From assembly GCA_947179155.2 (NCBI GenBank), contig OX359273.1:9847501-9911500 (forward strand): a stretch of DNA of 64,000 nucleotides, in the 5' to 3' direction. The notes below the pieces were generated by a model. That model had not been told where the DNA came from. It made no database searches and worked only from the letters and a program-made list of their open reading frames with translations. A program made the position numbers and the translations under genes. Of the stretch, positions 10,282-22,513 are shown one piece after another (positions within the stretch are counted from its first letter, which is position 1; each line of letters begins with the position of its first letter). The stretch comes from Hedera helix (lineage: Eukaryota > Streptophyta > Magnoliopsida > Apiales > Araliaceae).

Positions 10282-11733
10282 CTACTCAATCGAGGATTTC
10301 AAATGGGCCAATAAATCGAGGGTTGAGCTTTCCTCTCTTTCTGAATCTCGTAACCCCTTTCCATGGAGAAACACGTAAGAATACATGATCTCCGACGTTG
10401 AAACTTTCGTTTCTCCGATGAAAAGATCAGCGTAATTCTTTTGTCGTTCTTGTGCAGTCTGTATTCGTTGTCGGATCATTTGGATCTTTTCTGTTGTCAA
10501 GCGTACCAACTCAGGTCCCAACAGTTTTGCTTCTCCTACCTCATTCCAACATACTGGAGAGTGACACTTGCGTCCATATAAAGCCTCGAATGGAGCCATA
10601 CCTATACTTGCTTGGTAACTGTTGTTGTAGGAAAATTCCACCAATGGCAAGTACTTATCCCAACTTCCTTTGAAATCTAGTACGCAAAGTCTCAAAAGAT
10701 CTTCGAGGGTCTGGATCGTCCTTTCCGATTGTCCGTCCGTCTGAGGATGGTATGCAGAACTGAATCGTAGCTCAGTACCCATAGATTTTTGTAGACTGAT
10801 CCAAAAACGTGAAGTGAATCTAGGATCTCGATCAGAAACTATGGAAACTGGCATGCCATGCAATCTTACAATCTCATTTATGTACATACCGGCAAGACGT
10901 TCAAGTGAAAAGTTTTCTCGTATAGGCAAGAATTGAGCGGATTTGGTCAATCTATCTACGATGACCCAAATTGCATCTAAGCCTTGAGAAACTTTGGGAA
11001 GACCCGTCACGAAATCCATATTGATGTGTTCCCACTTCCATTCGGGAACCTCAAGTGGTTGTAATGGACCCTTAGGTACTTGATGCTCTGCCTTGACACG
11101 TTGACAAGTTAGGCACCTTGAGATAAACTCTGCAATCTCCCTTTTCATATTGTTCCACCAAAATGTATGTCCAAGATCTCGATACATCTTGGTACCTCCT
11201 GGGTGGATTGCAAACGGTGTGTTATGTGCCTCCATTATGATTTTATGCTTCAATTCAGGATCGTTAGGAACACAGAGTAGAGAGTTGACTCGAAGTATTC
11301 CTTTCTCGTTGATTCTTGCTTCGGGAATGGCACCTTCTTGTACTTTCTTTATCATGTTCATCAGTTCCGGATCGGTAGCTTGAGCAGCTTTAATTTTATC
11401 GATTAAAGCCGGTTCTACTCGCACGTGAGCAATCTTCGAGTGGGTCCCTGGTGTCTTTAGCTCTATCTCCATCTTTTGTAAGTCGTATAGAATACGCTTT
11501 TGTATTGTCACCAGTGCACTTGTACTCGCATAAGATCTTATGCTCAAAGCGTCCGCTACAACGTTAGCCTTTCCCGGGTGATACTGGATTGTGTGGTCGT
11601 AATCATTCAACAGCTCAAGCCAACGTCGTTGTCGCATGTTGAGTTCCTTCTGGGTGAAGAAATACTTGAGACTTTTATGATCCGTATAGATATCCACTTT
11701 TTCTCCGTACAAGTAGTGTCTCCTGATCTTCAA
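10282..11733 (-). pseudogene. RNase H C-terminus and integrase of the Tekay element
   Basis: The first ~80 residues are the end of RNase H and the tether (TDHKSLKYFFTQKELNMRQR, then HPGKANVVADALS). Integrase follows. Its zinc site shows as HNTPFAIHPGG...CLTCQRVKAEHQ (H-H-C-C). The catalytic triad is D in NMDFVTGLP, D in SIVSDRDPRF and E after TDGQSERT. It would insert element DNA into chromosomes. The true start is upstream in the RNase H ORF, from which a frameshift near 11690 separates it. The frame ends early at 10282, before the chromodomain, so the product would lack its normal tail. Confidence 0.85.
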
Positions 11734-11998
11734 CGCGAAAAACGACTGCTGCCAACTCTAGATCATGAGTAGGATAATTTTTCTCATAATCTTTGAGTTG
11801 TCGAGAGGCATAAGCTATAACCTTTCCATGTTGCATAAGGACACAACCTAGACCTTTGCCTGAAGCATCGCTATATATGACGAATTTTCCTGATCCTGAT
11901 GGAATGGTCAGAACAGGAGCTGAAACAAGTCTCCTCTTGAGTTCTTGAAAACTCTTCTCGTATTCCTCGCTCGAATGATACCGATATCTAATAATCAA
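11675..11998 (-). pseudogene. RNase H N-terminal half, fused directly to the protease linker
   Basis: The domain starts around FQELKRRLVSAPVLTIPSG and continues with FVIYSDASGKGLGCVLMQ (first catalytic Asp) and AYASRQLKDYEKNYPTHDLE. RNase H removes RNA from the RNA/DNA hybrid. Immediately upstream (about 12000-12060) are the last residues of the protease-RT linker, so the RT domain has been deleted cleanly. The frame then shifts relative to 10282-11733. Confidence 0.8.
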
Positions 11999-12017
11999 AC
12001 TTTCATCTCTTGGCGTT

Positions 12018-12530
12018 CTATGGGAGCCATTTGGTGTTAGGCTTTGGAAAAGGGCTTAGTATCGGGTTCAAGATCGATACAGAATTCAATTTCTCGGTTT
12101 GGGGATAAGCCAGGAAGTTCCTCAGGAAAAACGTCAGGAACTCATTAACAATAGGAATATCATTCAAGTTTGACGTGTTTTTGTTCAAATTAATGACATG
12201 GGCTAAAAAGGCTTGACATCCGTTTTTCAATAAACGAATGGCTTTATGGCTAGAAATAACAGTTATAGATTTCAATGGTTTAGTTGCTTGAATTTGCATG
12301 ACAGGTTGATTAGGAATATGAAAACTAATAATCTTATGAAAACAATCAATTTTAGCATGATGGGTAGTCAACCAATCAATTCCTAAAATCACATCAAATT
12401 CATGCATCTCCAAAGAAATAAGGTCAACAGGTAATGTGAGGTTGTTGATTTGAACTAGGCAAGATTTATAGACAGTAGATGTAATGGTCATTTCTCCTAA
12501 TGGGGTTTCAACTGATAAGTCAAAGTCCAA
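12018..12530 (-). pseudogene. Protease C-terminal half and linker of the Tekay element
   Basis: Contains VILGIDWLTTHHAKIDC, the second conserved block of Ty3/gypsy aspartic protease, then a linker that in intact elements leads to RT. The active site DTGSTHS lies in another frame at 12548-12775, so a frameshift splits the enzyme. Confidence 0.75.
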
Positions 12531-12547
12531 ATTTTCAGGAGTTAAGT

Positions 12548-12775
12548 TTAAACGCTGAGCACATGCAGGTGAGAATGGGTAGAGCCAGTATCTAACAAAG
12601 CGTAAACTTCACAAGAATTTATGAATAGCTTACCAGTTATCACCTCCTTCGGTTTCTTAACTGTTATCGTCAAATCGAATCCCGAGTACTTCATTCGGAT
12701 CTTCACGTATTTCAACCATGGAAATACCACTAAATAATTCTCTAACGAACTGTTTCTCGGATTCCTCAACTTCAT
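12548..12775 (-). pseudogene. Protease active-site segment of the Tekay element
   Basis: 75 residues ending in FINSCEVYALLDTGSTHS, the catalytic Asp-Thr-Gly of retroviral-type protease, shortly before a stop caused by the frame change. Confidence 0.75.
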
Positions 12776-13265
12776 CAGTAGTAACGTAACAATGATTTCT
12801 ATAAGAATAGTATTTTCGATAGACTGCAGTTTCCATGATAGTGACTAACTTAACCTGAATTCCTTTAAATTGTAACGCCCAAAAGTATAGAAACATCATT
12901 TTTAAATAATCTTGAAACTCATAGCTGGAACACCATAAATCCCAAAGACTAATATGAAAAGTCCATATATTCTGATCCTTTGTTATAGAGCATAACCAGG
13001 TGATATGACTCTCCCAATTAGTGAGTAAATAAAAGGCGATAATTTCCGCAAGTTCATTACTTCCTTTAATTGCTTCTAATAATGGATCTGGAACGACTGT
13101 AACAGAACTTTCACCTTCATCCTTACTGGATAGAACACGCATAATTTTTGTCTTAGGCAAATGATTCAACTCTGAGTTTGTAAGAAGATTATTCGTCGCC
13201 TCTTGTTTTGCAGCTACATTTGTTTCGGTCATTTCATAGTTAACCTCCTGATTTCCAGATGCCAT
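12657..13265 (-). CDS. Unrecognised 202-residue ORF in the gag position of the Tekay element
   Basis: Starts MASGNQEVNYEMTE at 13265, about 190 bases after the primer site, where gag normally begins. I do not recognise a gag capsid domain, a zinc knuckle or any other family. Its last part overlaps the protease segment in a different frame. It may be an unrelated sequence that replaced gag, or gag changed beyond recognition. The internal stretch is tryptophan- and tyrosine-rich. Confidence 0.4.
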   Translation of the reverse strand: MASGNQEVNYEMTETNVAAKQEATNNLLTNSELNHLPKTKIMRVLSSKDEGESSVTVVPDPLLEAIKGSNELAEIIAFYLLTNWESHITWLCSITKDQNIWTFHISLWDLWCSSYEFQDYLKMMFLYFWALQFKGIQVKLVTIMETAVYRKYYSYRNHCYVTTDEVEESEKQFVRELFSGISMVEIREDPNEVLGIRFDDNS

Positions 13266-13451
13266 ACTTAACTGTTGTCACAAAATAATTGTTAGTTCAA
13301 ACAAACTGACTCATCACTTCCTGTCCCTATATTCAAATCAACTCATTAGATAATAAAATCTAATTTAGGTAGGACGCACTAGTGACTGATTCTATTCGTC
13401 TCTCCCCTCCTAGTTCTAACCCCAGATCTCCATTAAAGACCATATCCCTAA

Positions 13452-13463
13452 GCTCTGATACCA
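13452..13463 (-). promoter_or_regulatory. Primer binding site (tRNA-iMet) of the Tekay element
   Basis: The + strand GCTCTGATACCA is the reverse complement of TGGTATCAGAGC, the standard plant initiator tRNA primer site. It lies two bases from the 5' LTR. Confidence 0.92.
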
Positions 13464-13465
13464 AC

Positions 13466-16400
13466 TGTGACGCCCCCAAATCTGAGCCCACACAGCCCAA
13501 ACTTGAGTCGTCAAAAGACTACAACAAAATTATTACAACAAAGCACAACGTACAACAATACAGTGTATAATAATACACAACTAAGTCTTCATTATTATTG
13601 CCACACTATTTTACAACACGTGAAGACTACGACAGCTATTCCTCGGACTCTCACTCCATCCCCCGGCTAGACCCTGTTACGTTTTCATCTCCTGTTGAAA
13701 AATAATGGAACAAAAGAAAGGGTGAGCTCAAATAGCCCAGTAAGAAATATCATGACTAAGATAATGACGAATAAATTATCATTAGCCTTCAACAGTTGAG
13801 TTCTTGATAGAATACAATAGACTACAAGGTTTATATCAAAAACTGTAGTTAAATTCTTAAACAATGTTCAGATCAATAATAGCAGCGGAATGAGCAATCT
13901 ATTAGAAGAATAATGCAGACTATAACGTCCACTCGCTTCTCTTTTTAGTAAAAATATCATCAACTTTTATCATCTGAAATACCATTGGTCAAGATAATAC
14001 AACTTTACAGTTCCTGGTCATAATCATGCAGATCAACAGTTCATCTTTGCACTACGGGCCAAAGACATTCAATATAACACCAACGGTCATGATTATACCA
14101 GATTCAGCCTTTGGTCATAATCATACCAAACAACAGTTCATCTTTGCACTACGGGCCAAAGAGAACATTCACCACGTGCCATAAAAGACACCGAACAGAT
14201 GTATCGCCTTTAACCTAGTATATCGCCTTTAACCTATCATCTGTTCAACAATTATATCACATCTGTGCCCCCAGCCACAGATATTCACAACAGCTTGATT
14301 CTTGATGATTTAACAGTGATACAAATGATGAACAGAAGAAACAGGATAAACAATAAGTATCAGAAGTTTACTTTGTGCAGATTCAAATAATGTCCAAATT
14401 GTCAACATGATGTGGAGTGAAATGATATTCAAGATCCACAGTTCAGAATAATCGGTTACAGTTCAATAGAAAGGTTCAGAAAATAGAAAGGTTCAGTTAA
14501 ATTAATGAAGTTCAACTATTATGGAACATATAATATTTTCAGGAATTATAGAAGCAATAATTCCATAATAAGTTTCGATTTAGGAGTATGAAAGAGAATA
14601 ATATCCTTTACCGTAGCAGGTTTGATTAACAAAAGGTGAAGGAAATTAATACAAAGGGGTTATTCACCAACAGGCGGTAATCCGCGCCATAAGTTATTCC
14701 CACAATTTAATAGAATTTGAATACAAAGAGTTATTCACCAAACAGGCGTAATCCGCACCGTAAGGTTATTCCCACAATTTAATAGAATTTGAACACGAAG
14801 AGTTATTCACCAAACAGGCGATAATCCGCACCGTAAGGTTATTCTCAAAGATTAATAAGGAATGAATACAAAAGGTTATTCACCAACAGGCGGTAAACCG
14901 CGCCGTAAGGTTATTCCCACAATTTAATACATGGAAATAAATGGCACAAGAAATAAACGATATTATTTTCGAGAATCAAAGAATGATAATCCCTTCAAGT
15001 AAGAAAGAAAATAATATCCATTTATGATGATGAAAAGAGTGATACCCCTTACCGTAGTAAGTTAGAATATGAAAGAAGATAATATTCCTTACCGTAGTAA
15101 ATTTAAGAGTGTGAAAAGAATGATATTCCTTACCACAATAAATTTAAGAGTTTGAAATGAATGGTAATCCTTACTACAGTAAATTTAATAGTTTGAAATG
15201 AATGGTATTCCTTACCGTAGTAAGTTTAAGAGTATGAAAGAAAATGAAATTCCTTACCTTAACACGTGACTGGATATTGATTTAAATGAGGTTGATCAAC
15301 CTATATATTTATAATATAAATTAGTAATTACCACATATAAATTTCAAAGTGTATGATAACTCGTACATTATGAACTATCAAAATTATATATATTTAACAT
15401 AATTTTTGTAGTATAATATAATAACTTTAGAATAGTTTTTAAAATAATATTTCAAAATAAATCTTCCAAAGAAAGCTTTTTAAAAATGAATCTTCTAATA
15501 GAAGAGTCTTCTAAAGGAAGATTTGTGAATACCGTGAAATATAGGAATTTATGAAATTACTACTCTTTAATAAAACACTTACTTGAAAAATTCCTGCACT
15601 CCTTTTGGCTTTCAAACTCTCAAAATAACCTTACTATTCTCAGAGAAAACTCATAAAATTCTTATAGAAAAATTTTATGTTTTAGGTGTGATTTTTCTAT
15701 TCAGCTGAGCAAGCTATTTATAGGAGAAAATAAGTACTATGCGCGGTAAGTGAACAACAGGCGTGATGCACGCCTGCCTTCTTCTTCTTTTCTTTTTTTT
15801 TTTCCACGCAGTCGGCTGCCAACTTTCCTTCAGCACAAAATTCACATTTTGATTTTCATGTGGGCCCCATATGGGTCCCATATGTTACTATTCACGTCAC
15901 TATTCACGTTACTATTCACGTCACTATTCACGTTACTATTTCAAATAGTAAAATTAATTATTTTATTTTTTATTTATTTATTTATTTATTTATTCTTCCT
16001 GTGAGTCCAACATATAAAATAATGTTACCACAATAATGTAAGAAACACGTTATATAGTATTATTAATTTAGTAATATAAATTATAGTATATTTGCAACCG
16101 TGACAATTATTAGGTTCAATAATTTTAAAAACAGTGCAGCAACAATTATTGAGTCGATGATATGAAATACAGTGTAATGACAATTATTGAATCAATAATG
16201 CAAAATACTGTGTAACAACAATTATTGAATTGATAATATAAAATATTATGCAGTGACAATTATTGATGAAATGATGCGTAACAGTTACGGTGTCAATTAT
16301 CAGACCAATAATATGAGACACTGTGCAATACCGTGTGCTACTGTAGAATACCGTGTGCCACAATAAAATACCATAAATTACCGTATGCTACTATTCTTTT

Positions 16401-16693
16401 ATCACCGGTATTTTAACAGTTAACATCGTTGACTATTTTTATTTAAAAAGGTTACTTCTGTCGTTTTCTATATCCGACAATTATTCCGTTGTGGGCTCCA
16501 CCAATAATTAGTTATTTCGGCGCCGTCGTACGGCCCGAATATTCCCCGACAAAACGAATATTGTCCGACAAAAATAAAATTTGCACATAACATCCTTAAC
16601 TTTCAATTTTGTCAATTTAACCATTTACTGTTTCAGGAAAAATATATATGAAGAAAAATTAAATTTTGTATTTCATAAATTCGGGGTCTTACA
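13466..16693 (-). repeat. Tekay 5' LTR (right copy)
   Basis: 3,228 bp, nearly identical to 6716-9930. The length difference includes one extra 12-base ATTCACGTCACT unit near 15890-15930. It contains the same tandem arrays and a - strand TATA box at 15715-15722. AACAA follows at 16694-16698. Confidence 0.9.
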
Positions 16694-17164
16694 AACAACC
16701 CCTAATCCACGGATCCTTTATCAATATATAACAATAAACTACATCAAATAAACCAATCACAACATTATGCTAACAATACAACAAATAAACTCAAGAACAC
16801 ACTCCTTTTCACCTTGCAAAAAGACGATTGAAGCTTCTTATTTCACGAATCGGACAACAATACAAGAACACTCAACTAATTATCAAGAGAAGATGAATAT
16901 TTGACACCAATCTAGCCAAGAACCGAGCACTTCTCTCTCCTCCCGCGCTCTCTCTCTCTCTCTAAAATCTATCTTTTCTTTCTCTTTTTCAACTCTCGGG
17001 TGGAAATCGCAATCTATAGCCTTCCGCAGGCAGCCGCAGGTGCAACCGCGGCTGGCCGCAGGTGCATCTGCGGCTGGGCTCGCCAGCCGTCTGCGCCGAA
17101 TCCTCGGCTGCCGTGTGCCGTCCTCGAGCTGCGCACTGTCCCGTTTGTCGGTGGCCGCAGGTGC
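16694..17164 (-). repeat. 5' LTR of the Tat/Ogre-like element, middle piece
   Basis: Continues the LTR after the Tekay insertion. Around 17020-17164 it holds GC-rich units of the form GCCGCAGGTGCAnCnGCGGCT, the last of which is split by the solo LTR at 17165. Confidence 0.75.
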
Positions 17165-20100
17165 TGTGAGGATCCGAATTTTCGAAATTATTTAATAAGA
17201 TTAAATAAGAATTTAATAGACACAATTTTCAAGGTTGTGTAAAGAAATTATTATTTTATGTGAATTAAGGTATGTGATGAGATTTAATTAGTAAATTAAA
17301 TTTGTACAGAGATGGTGATGAATTATGTGAATTTAAAATAATTGAAAAGTAAATAAATTGTGTAAATACAATTTATGAAGAACAAAAGAATTTTAGGTAA
17401 TTGTACAATAAATTGTACAATTAAGTTATTATGAAAATGCAGAAATTATGATTTATTTGAGGTTACGTGGTAATGTGAAAAATATTAAATTAGATATGTA
17501 TATATATATACATTTGTATATATATATAAATATATATGTTTAAGTGATAATTAGAAATGTTATTAATTATGGAAATTAAAGGGATTAATAATTAAATTAA
17601 TCCAAATTTAAATAAAAGGCGAATGAGGAAGTTAATAAAATTGTAATTTATTGATTTTAGATTTAATTAAGAATTATGGTGGAAATTTAGAAATTTATTG
17701 AAAAGGAAAAGTAATTATATAAATTATATAATAATAAATTATGTAATTTATATAAGGAAATTAAAATAAGGTATGAAGAAAATAATAATTATATAAATTA
17801 TATAAGACTAATTATGTAATTTATATAAGGTGATTAAATGGAGTAAAGTTGGAGGAAATTAAGAAATTATTTAAAAGGAGAATGTAATTATATAATATTA
17901 AATTATATAATTATTATGAATATTAAAGAAATTGACTAATAAATAAGAAAAAGGAATGTTTTAAGTTAATAAAAATTATAATTATGTATAATGGGATTAT
18001 TGTGACTCTTATGAAAAATAATATTTCAGAAATGTGAACATGTTAATGTAACATGTTGTCCAAGTAACGAAGTGAAAAATTGTGAAAAATAATTTTTATA
18101 TGTTATATGAATTAATTTATGATTTTTGGAGATATAAATTATCTCATATAATTACATGCATGTCATTATGCGTGTACAAAATTTGTCAAGTAAAATACCG
18201 AAAAAGGTATTAATATTATTTATAAATCATGTTATGATTTTTAGTAAATTAAAATAAATATTTTATATACTATATATAAAATATTTATTACACGAAATAA
18301 TTACGTAATGTAATAAATATTAAATTTTTCATGCGTTGGCCGGTTGGAATTTTCTGGAAGGAAGAAAGGCGGTGAAAGTTTTTATATGCCAAAAAAAAAA
18401 AGGGTTCACTTTTGTGGCTATAAAGGCAAAAGAAAAAGGAAGAAAAAAACAAGTAATAACCAAAAACAAAAGCAAAAATAAACACTCTCCCTTCCATGCT
18501 TCTCCTTCCACCCGAACCGCCACCAACTACCACCTTCCGACCTCCATGGCCACCACAAGGAAGAGAATAATTGTTTGGAGCCAACAAGGGAAGAATTAGC
18601 TTCAAAAGGAAGGTAAAATAATTTAATTGTTGAAATTATTCATGTATTTTTAGTATTAAAATAAATTGTTGAAAAATTGTAAATAATTAAGAAAATTATT
18701 CCAAATAATTTTGGATATATATTTATGAATTGTGTGATTTTTAGTGTAATTATGAGGTAGAAGTTGGGAGCAAAAATGGTAGAAAATTGACTATTTTTTT
18801 TGAAAGGTGGCTTACTGTAACTGCCGGAAGAAGGAAAAGAAAAATGGCCGCCCGCGCATTGCGCGGCGGCCAAAATTTTTTCTGTCGCTGGCAATTAAAC
18901 GACGCCGTTTCTTGGCGCGAAGGAAGGGCAGCCGCGCATTGCGCGGAAGGCAAGAACCGGCAGGGTAAAACGACGTCGTTTGGCGTCGTCCGAAGCAGGG
19001 GTGAAAGTTCGGTTATGCCCCTGGCCTTTCCGGATATTACCGAACGTGTCCCTGACCCTCGGTTAATTACGGAAATGGCCCTGGGCTTTTCGAAAAATTC
19101 CGGATTTGTCCCTAACGTTGCCAAAATGACGGAAATGCCCCTGGGCTTTCCGGAAAATTCCGGTTATGTCCCTAAGGGCGCGGAAATTACCAAAATGCCC
19201 CCAGAATTAGTTTTAATTGAAATAAATGTTTAAAAAATTGTTTAAAAATCATAGAAAATTACAGAAAAATACTAAAAATATAAAAATGATGTTTGAGAAT
19301 TAAATTTAATATTTTTGGAAAAATATTAAATATTGGGGATTAATATTTAAATATTTTAAATATTAATCTAATGAGTTTAAAGGTTAGAAAATGATTAAAT
19401 GAAAATCCGGACAATCAAATATGTTTAATTTTATCCGATGAGCCGGGTTGTCCGTAGTAAAGGCATTGGATATTAAGTTATATTAATATATTAAAGGATG
19501 AGGTTAATATAATTAACCATATAAATTAATAATTGGCCTAGAGATGATATTAATTAAGTAAATTAATATCATAAAGAGATAAATAATTATTATTTGATTA
19601 TTTTATGATCATAGGTTGATCGAGTTAAGAGTTTGAGATATCAATTTAAATAACTGGACGCCAGGCAAGTTCTTCAGTCCCTTTTATGTTAAATGTTGGA
19701 CTGTTATGATATGTAATTGTTGTTTTAAATGCATAAAAATTACGTGCTATGTGATACGTGATTAATATGACCACAATGTGTATTTTGTGCAACGATATGA
19801 ATATATATGAGATATATGGCTATAGTAGCAGCACAAGCACTTGAGGTATGACACACACCAAGCATGATAAGGTATGTGCTACGTGAATCATAACTGTTGA
19901 ACTTGCTGAGCCGTTGTGCTCATTACTTGCTTAATGTAAATTTTTGCAGGCAAAGAAATGAATTTCAGGAATATCAAATTATGTTAGAGACGGATAACCT
20001 AAGAAGTTGTGAACGTATTTGTTATAGTTTCAATATTATGAATCAAGGTGATTACATTTGCTAGTTATTACATTAATATTTCATGTATTGGATCTGGATA

Positions 20101-20541
20101 GGATGAACAGAATTAAATGGTGAACCGTGAATGTTCAAGATAATTATTACGATATAAATTATTATATGTTTGATTATGAATGATGCAAGAAGGAATATTT
20201 GTATGAAAATAAATCATATTAGATTTTGAATGTTAAGCATTATTGAGTATTATGATACTGACAATAGAAAGAAAAATAAAAAAGTAAAGGTTGCGATCCA
20301 GGGACTAGGATCCAGAATGTAAGGATTTTAAATATCCAAATATCTTAATACAACGATTTAACCGAGAAAAAGAAAAATTTATATGAGAATTTTGGTGATT
20401 GATAATTTTAAAATCAATTAATGGATCAATTAAAGTGATTAAAGATTTATTAACGAACCGAAATTTGGACGTAAGGAATATAACGAATAATAAATATGGA
20501 ATTTAAGGTAATAAAGTGGGTCGAATTTCGGGGTCGTTACA
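17165..20541 (+). mobile_element. Solo LTR A (Ty3/gypsy type)
   Basis: 3,377 bp with TGTGAGGATCC...GTCGTTACA ends and a perfect GGTGC duplication (17160-17164 and 20542-20546). There is no internal region or second LTR, so it is a recombination remnant. It is the same family as 23449-26777. Landmarks: AT-rich first 1.5 kb; a GC-rich block at 18840-19200 with CCGCGCATTGCGCGG hairpins, AAACGACGTCGTTT palindromes and about four ~60-bp units around ATGCCCCTGGGCTTTCCGG; a CAGGCAAGTTCTTCAG block near 19660; and GTTGAACTTGCTGAGCC near 19895. ORFs across the GC block look like repeat translation, not genes. Orientation follows the terminal sequences shared with 20984-32316. Confidence 0.88.
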
Positions 20542-20983
20542 GGTGCATCCGCGGCTATCCGGCTTGCTTTTCTCGATTTTCATGCCGCGCGGTCTTAATT
20601 TGCCAATTTCTGCGGTATTATTTTGGAAGGCTGTTACCTAATGTATAAATTGCTCTTCGTGCTTGGCTTCCAGGGGGCGCTGCCCCCTTCCACCCCCGCC
20701 AGCTCACCGGCGAGCTGGGCCGCCGCTCGCTCACCGGGGAGCGAGACCCCCGAACATCGTAAGCGTAGTGGCCATTAGTTATGATCAAATCAGGTTCTTC
20801 TGGATCAACTGTTCGTCTTGCCGCAAGTAACCTGATGCTCGTTTTTCGTTGTGGCGGCTTTGGCCGTAAGTTGTTGGGGTGGCTTCGTGTTGGGGTCCAC
20901 CTTCCTTTTCGCATGTCGGGTCAAGTGACGATCTTGCCCTCCTGTCAGGCTTAGTACACAAGTGCAAAATTTGGGTGTCTACA
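20542..20983 (-). repeat. 5' LTR of the Tat/Ogre-like element, outer end
   Basis: Resumes the GC-rich unit split by solo LTR A and ends GTGTCTACA at 20983. On the - strand this is the TGTAGACACC start of the LTR. The block at 20670-20760 is unusually GC-rich for the window. Confidence 0.75.
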
Positions 20984-22114
20984 ATGATTAATAATATTTA
21001 TACGAGGGTAATATATTATCAAATGGTGATAATATGGGATGCGTTTGGCACGTTATTAAATGTCTGAATGATAAGTTATGCTAAAGAAGAAAGTTTAATT
21101 AAACCATTGTAATTAGTCCGTGAGTAACTAACTAATAAATCAACGTATTAAATATACATGGTATGTTAAAAGCAAGGTATTGATGTAAGTTTGGGAAGTG
21201 TACCCGACATGTCCAACTATGGTTTGGATAGGGTTATCCGGACGTTAAACATTCATTGTCGAACCTTGATAAAAGATAATAAAATTAAGGTTAGGGTCTT
21301 AATCAAGGCTAATGAATGATCATTGTAACTAATAGTTACGTCAATCTCATACTTAATTGTAGGTTGAACAAAACGCGCAGAGCTAGCGTAAGGCGGATAA
21401 GCGAACCAGGCAAGTTTTTCAGAACTTACTCCTATGTGCAATAATATGTTATAATGTGATTTAAATTAATAGTATGAAGATATTTTGAGGATATTTGTGA
21501 TATGTGAATAATATGAAATATGGTTACATGTGTAATATGTATCAATATGAAGCATGATTTGTTAGATGCTAGTTGTTATTGTATGCAAAGCATGAGAAGT
21601 ATGATGCATTCATATAATATAATGCATGAAGTATGAGAAGCATGTATAAAACATGAACTATGTGTTATGTGCTATCTGTTGAACTTGCTGAGCCGTCGTG
21701 CTCACTCTTGCCTAAACCAACAATTTCAAATAAGGCTAGTTACCTGAAGTTCTCGATAAAGAACGAGGAACAGGAAAACATATTACTTCCATTGAAGATC
21801 TAAATATCTATTGTAGATATCAGTCCGAATTGGACAGGTAAATGATTGTGTAGCATAAAACTTAGTTGGTATGTTATATGAGTGTTAAATACATAAGTTG
21901 ATTGTAATAGAATGTCGTATCATGTATGATATTAAGACATACTAGGAATGTGTAAAGATTTCGATTCTAGAATAGAAAGAGATGTTGTAAAATTGTAAAT
22001 AAATGGTTATTTACCAATTATAATATTGTTGTAATTCATGAACAATAAGGAAAATGTTGTACTCGTGTTGAACCGAATCCGAGGTTCAAGGAACCCGAAT
22101 TTGGGGTCGTCACA
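20984..22114 (+). repeat. 5' LTR of the LARD-like element (right part)
   Basis: 1,131 bp, aligns without length change to 31186-32316. Cut on the left by the Tat/Ogre-like element. Ends GGGTCGTCACA next to the primer site. Contains GTTGAACTTGCTGAGCC near 21680. Confidence 0.88.
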
Positions 22115-22117
22115 AGT

Positions 22118-22129
22118 TGGTATCAGAGC
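22118..22129 (+). promoter_or_regulatory. Primer binding site (tRNA-iMet) of the LARD-like element
   Basis: TGGTATCAGAGC three bases after the LTR end; sets the + strand orientation. Confidence 0.92.
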
Positions 22130-22513
22130 TGATAGGTTATAAACCTTAGGTAAGAGTACCTTAGGCTATAACCGTAGTAGAAGATAAGTAAAATGATAAA
22201 TGAATAAACTCCGAAAGAGTTTAGGTAATAAAAGATGAATTTGAAAAATTCATATATAGAAGATTATCCAATGATGGATTTGAGAAGATATAAGAGATAT
22301 GAAAAAGGTCATGTTGTACCTAATTTGAAGAAGTGATAGAAAATATCTTATAATAAGATTTTGAGAAGCATAAAGAAAATGCTAACAAGGTCATGAAATG
22401 ATCTAGAGTGATGAACTCGTAATGAGACAGATATGTTAAATATGAATGGAGAGAATTCGTATTAAGTTAAGGAAAATTAGAGGTTGTGGGTTTTTAATTG
22501 AGAACTCATATTA

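Larger units (their letters stand above)
6716..16693 (-). mobile_element. Tekay-type chromovirus (Ty3/gypsy), deletion derivative
   Basis: Full outline with two LTRs (6716-9930 and 13466-16693), TGTGACG...TCTTACA ends, an AACAA target duplication, a tRNA-iMet primer site at 13452-13463 and a polypurine tract at 9931-9944. The body is only 3.5 kb. It holds, in - strand order, an unrecognised N-terminal ORF, protease, RNase H, integrase and a chromodomain-like C-terminus. The core gag domain and the whole RT domain are missing: the protease linker runs into the start of RNase H near 12000-12020. Several frameshifts separate the remaining parts. By eye the two LTRs differ at roughly 18 substitutions plus small indels, so insertion was recent. 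It sits in the 5' LTR of the Tat/Ogre-like element. Confidence 0.9.
1..20983 (-). mobile_element. Tat/Ogre-like Ty3/gypsy retrotransposon, interrupted; 3' part outside the window
   Basis: The element reads right to left: split 5' LTR (5377-20983), primer site (5357-5374), untranslated leader, gag, protease, a short intron-like gap, then reverse transcriptase running off the left edge. The LTR ends are TGTAGACACC and GTCGACA on the - strand. The tRNA-Arg primer site, the gag core, the protease with an Asp-Gly-Gly active site, the G-patch-like segment and the gap before RT all point to the Tat/Ogre lineage. A Tekay element and a solo LTR have inserted into its 5' LTR. It lies in the 5' LTR of another element: sequence from 20984 onward matches 31186 onward in that element's 3' LTR. 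The other end and its target duplication are outside the window. Confidence 0.85.

Noticed and set aside
9930..12530. A functional Tekay polyprotein gene
   Set aside because: Frameshifts split protease, RNase H and integrase, and the RT domain is absent.
18787..19233. 148-codon open frame on the + strand in solo LTR A, and 112 codons at 25101-25439 in solo LTR B
   Set aside because: They run across GC-rich hairpins and tandem repeats; the proteins are mostly repeat translation and align only in short patches between A and B, not as expected for a selected gene.
21253..21441. Identical 62-codon - strand frames at 21253-21441 and 31455-31643
   Set aside because: They lie in the matching LTR segments of the LARD-like element and have no domain.
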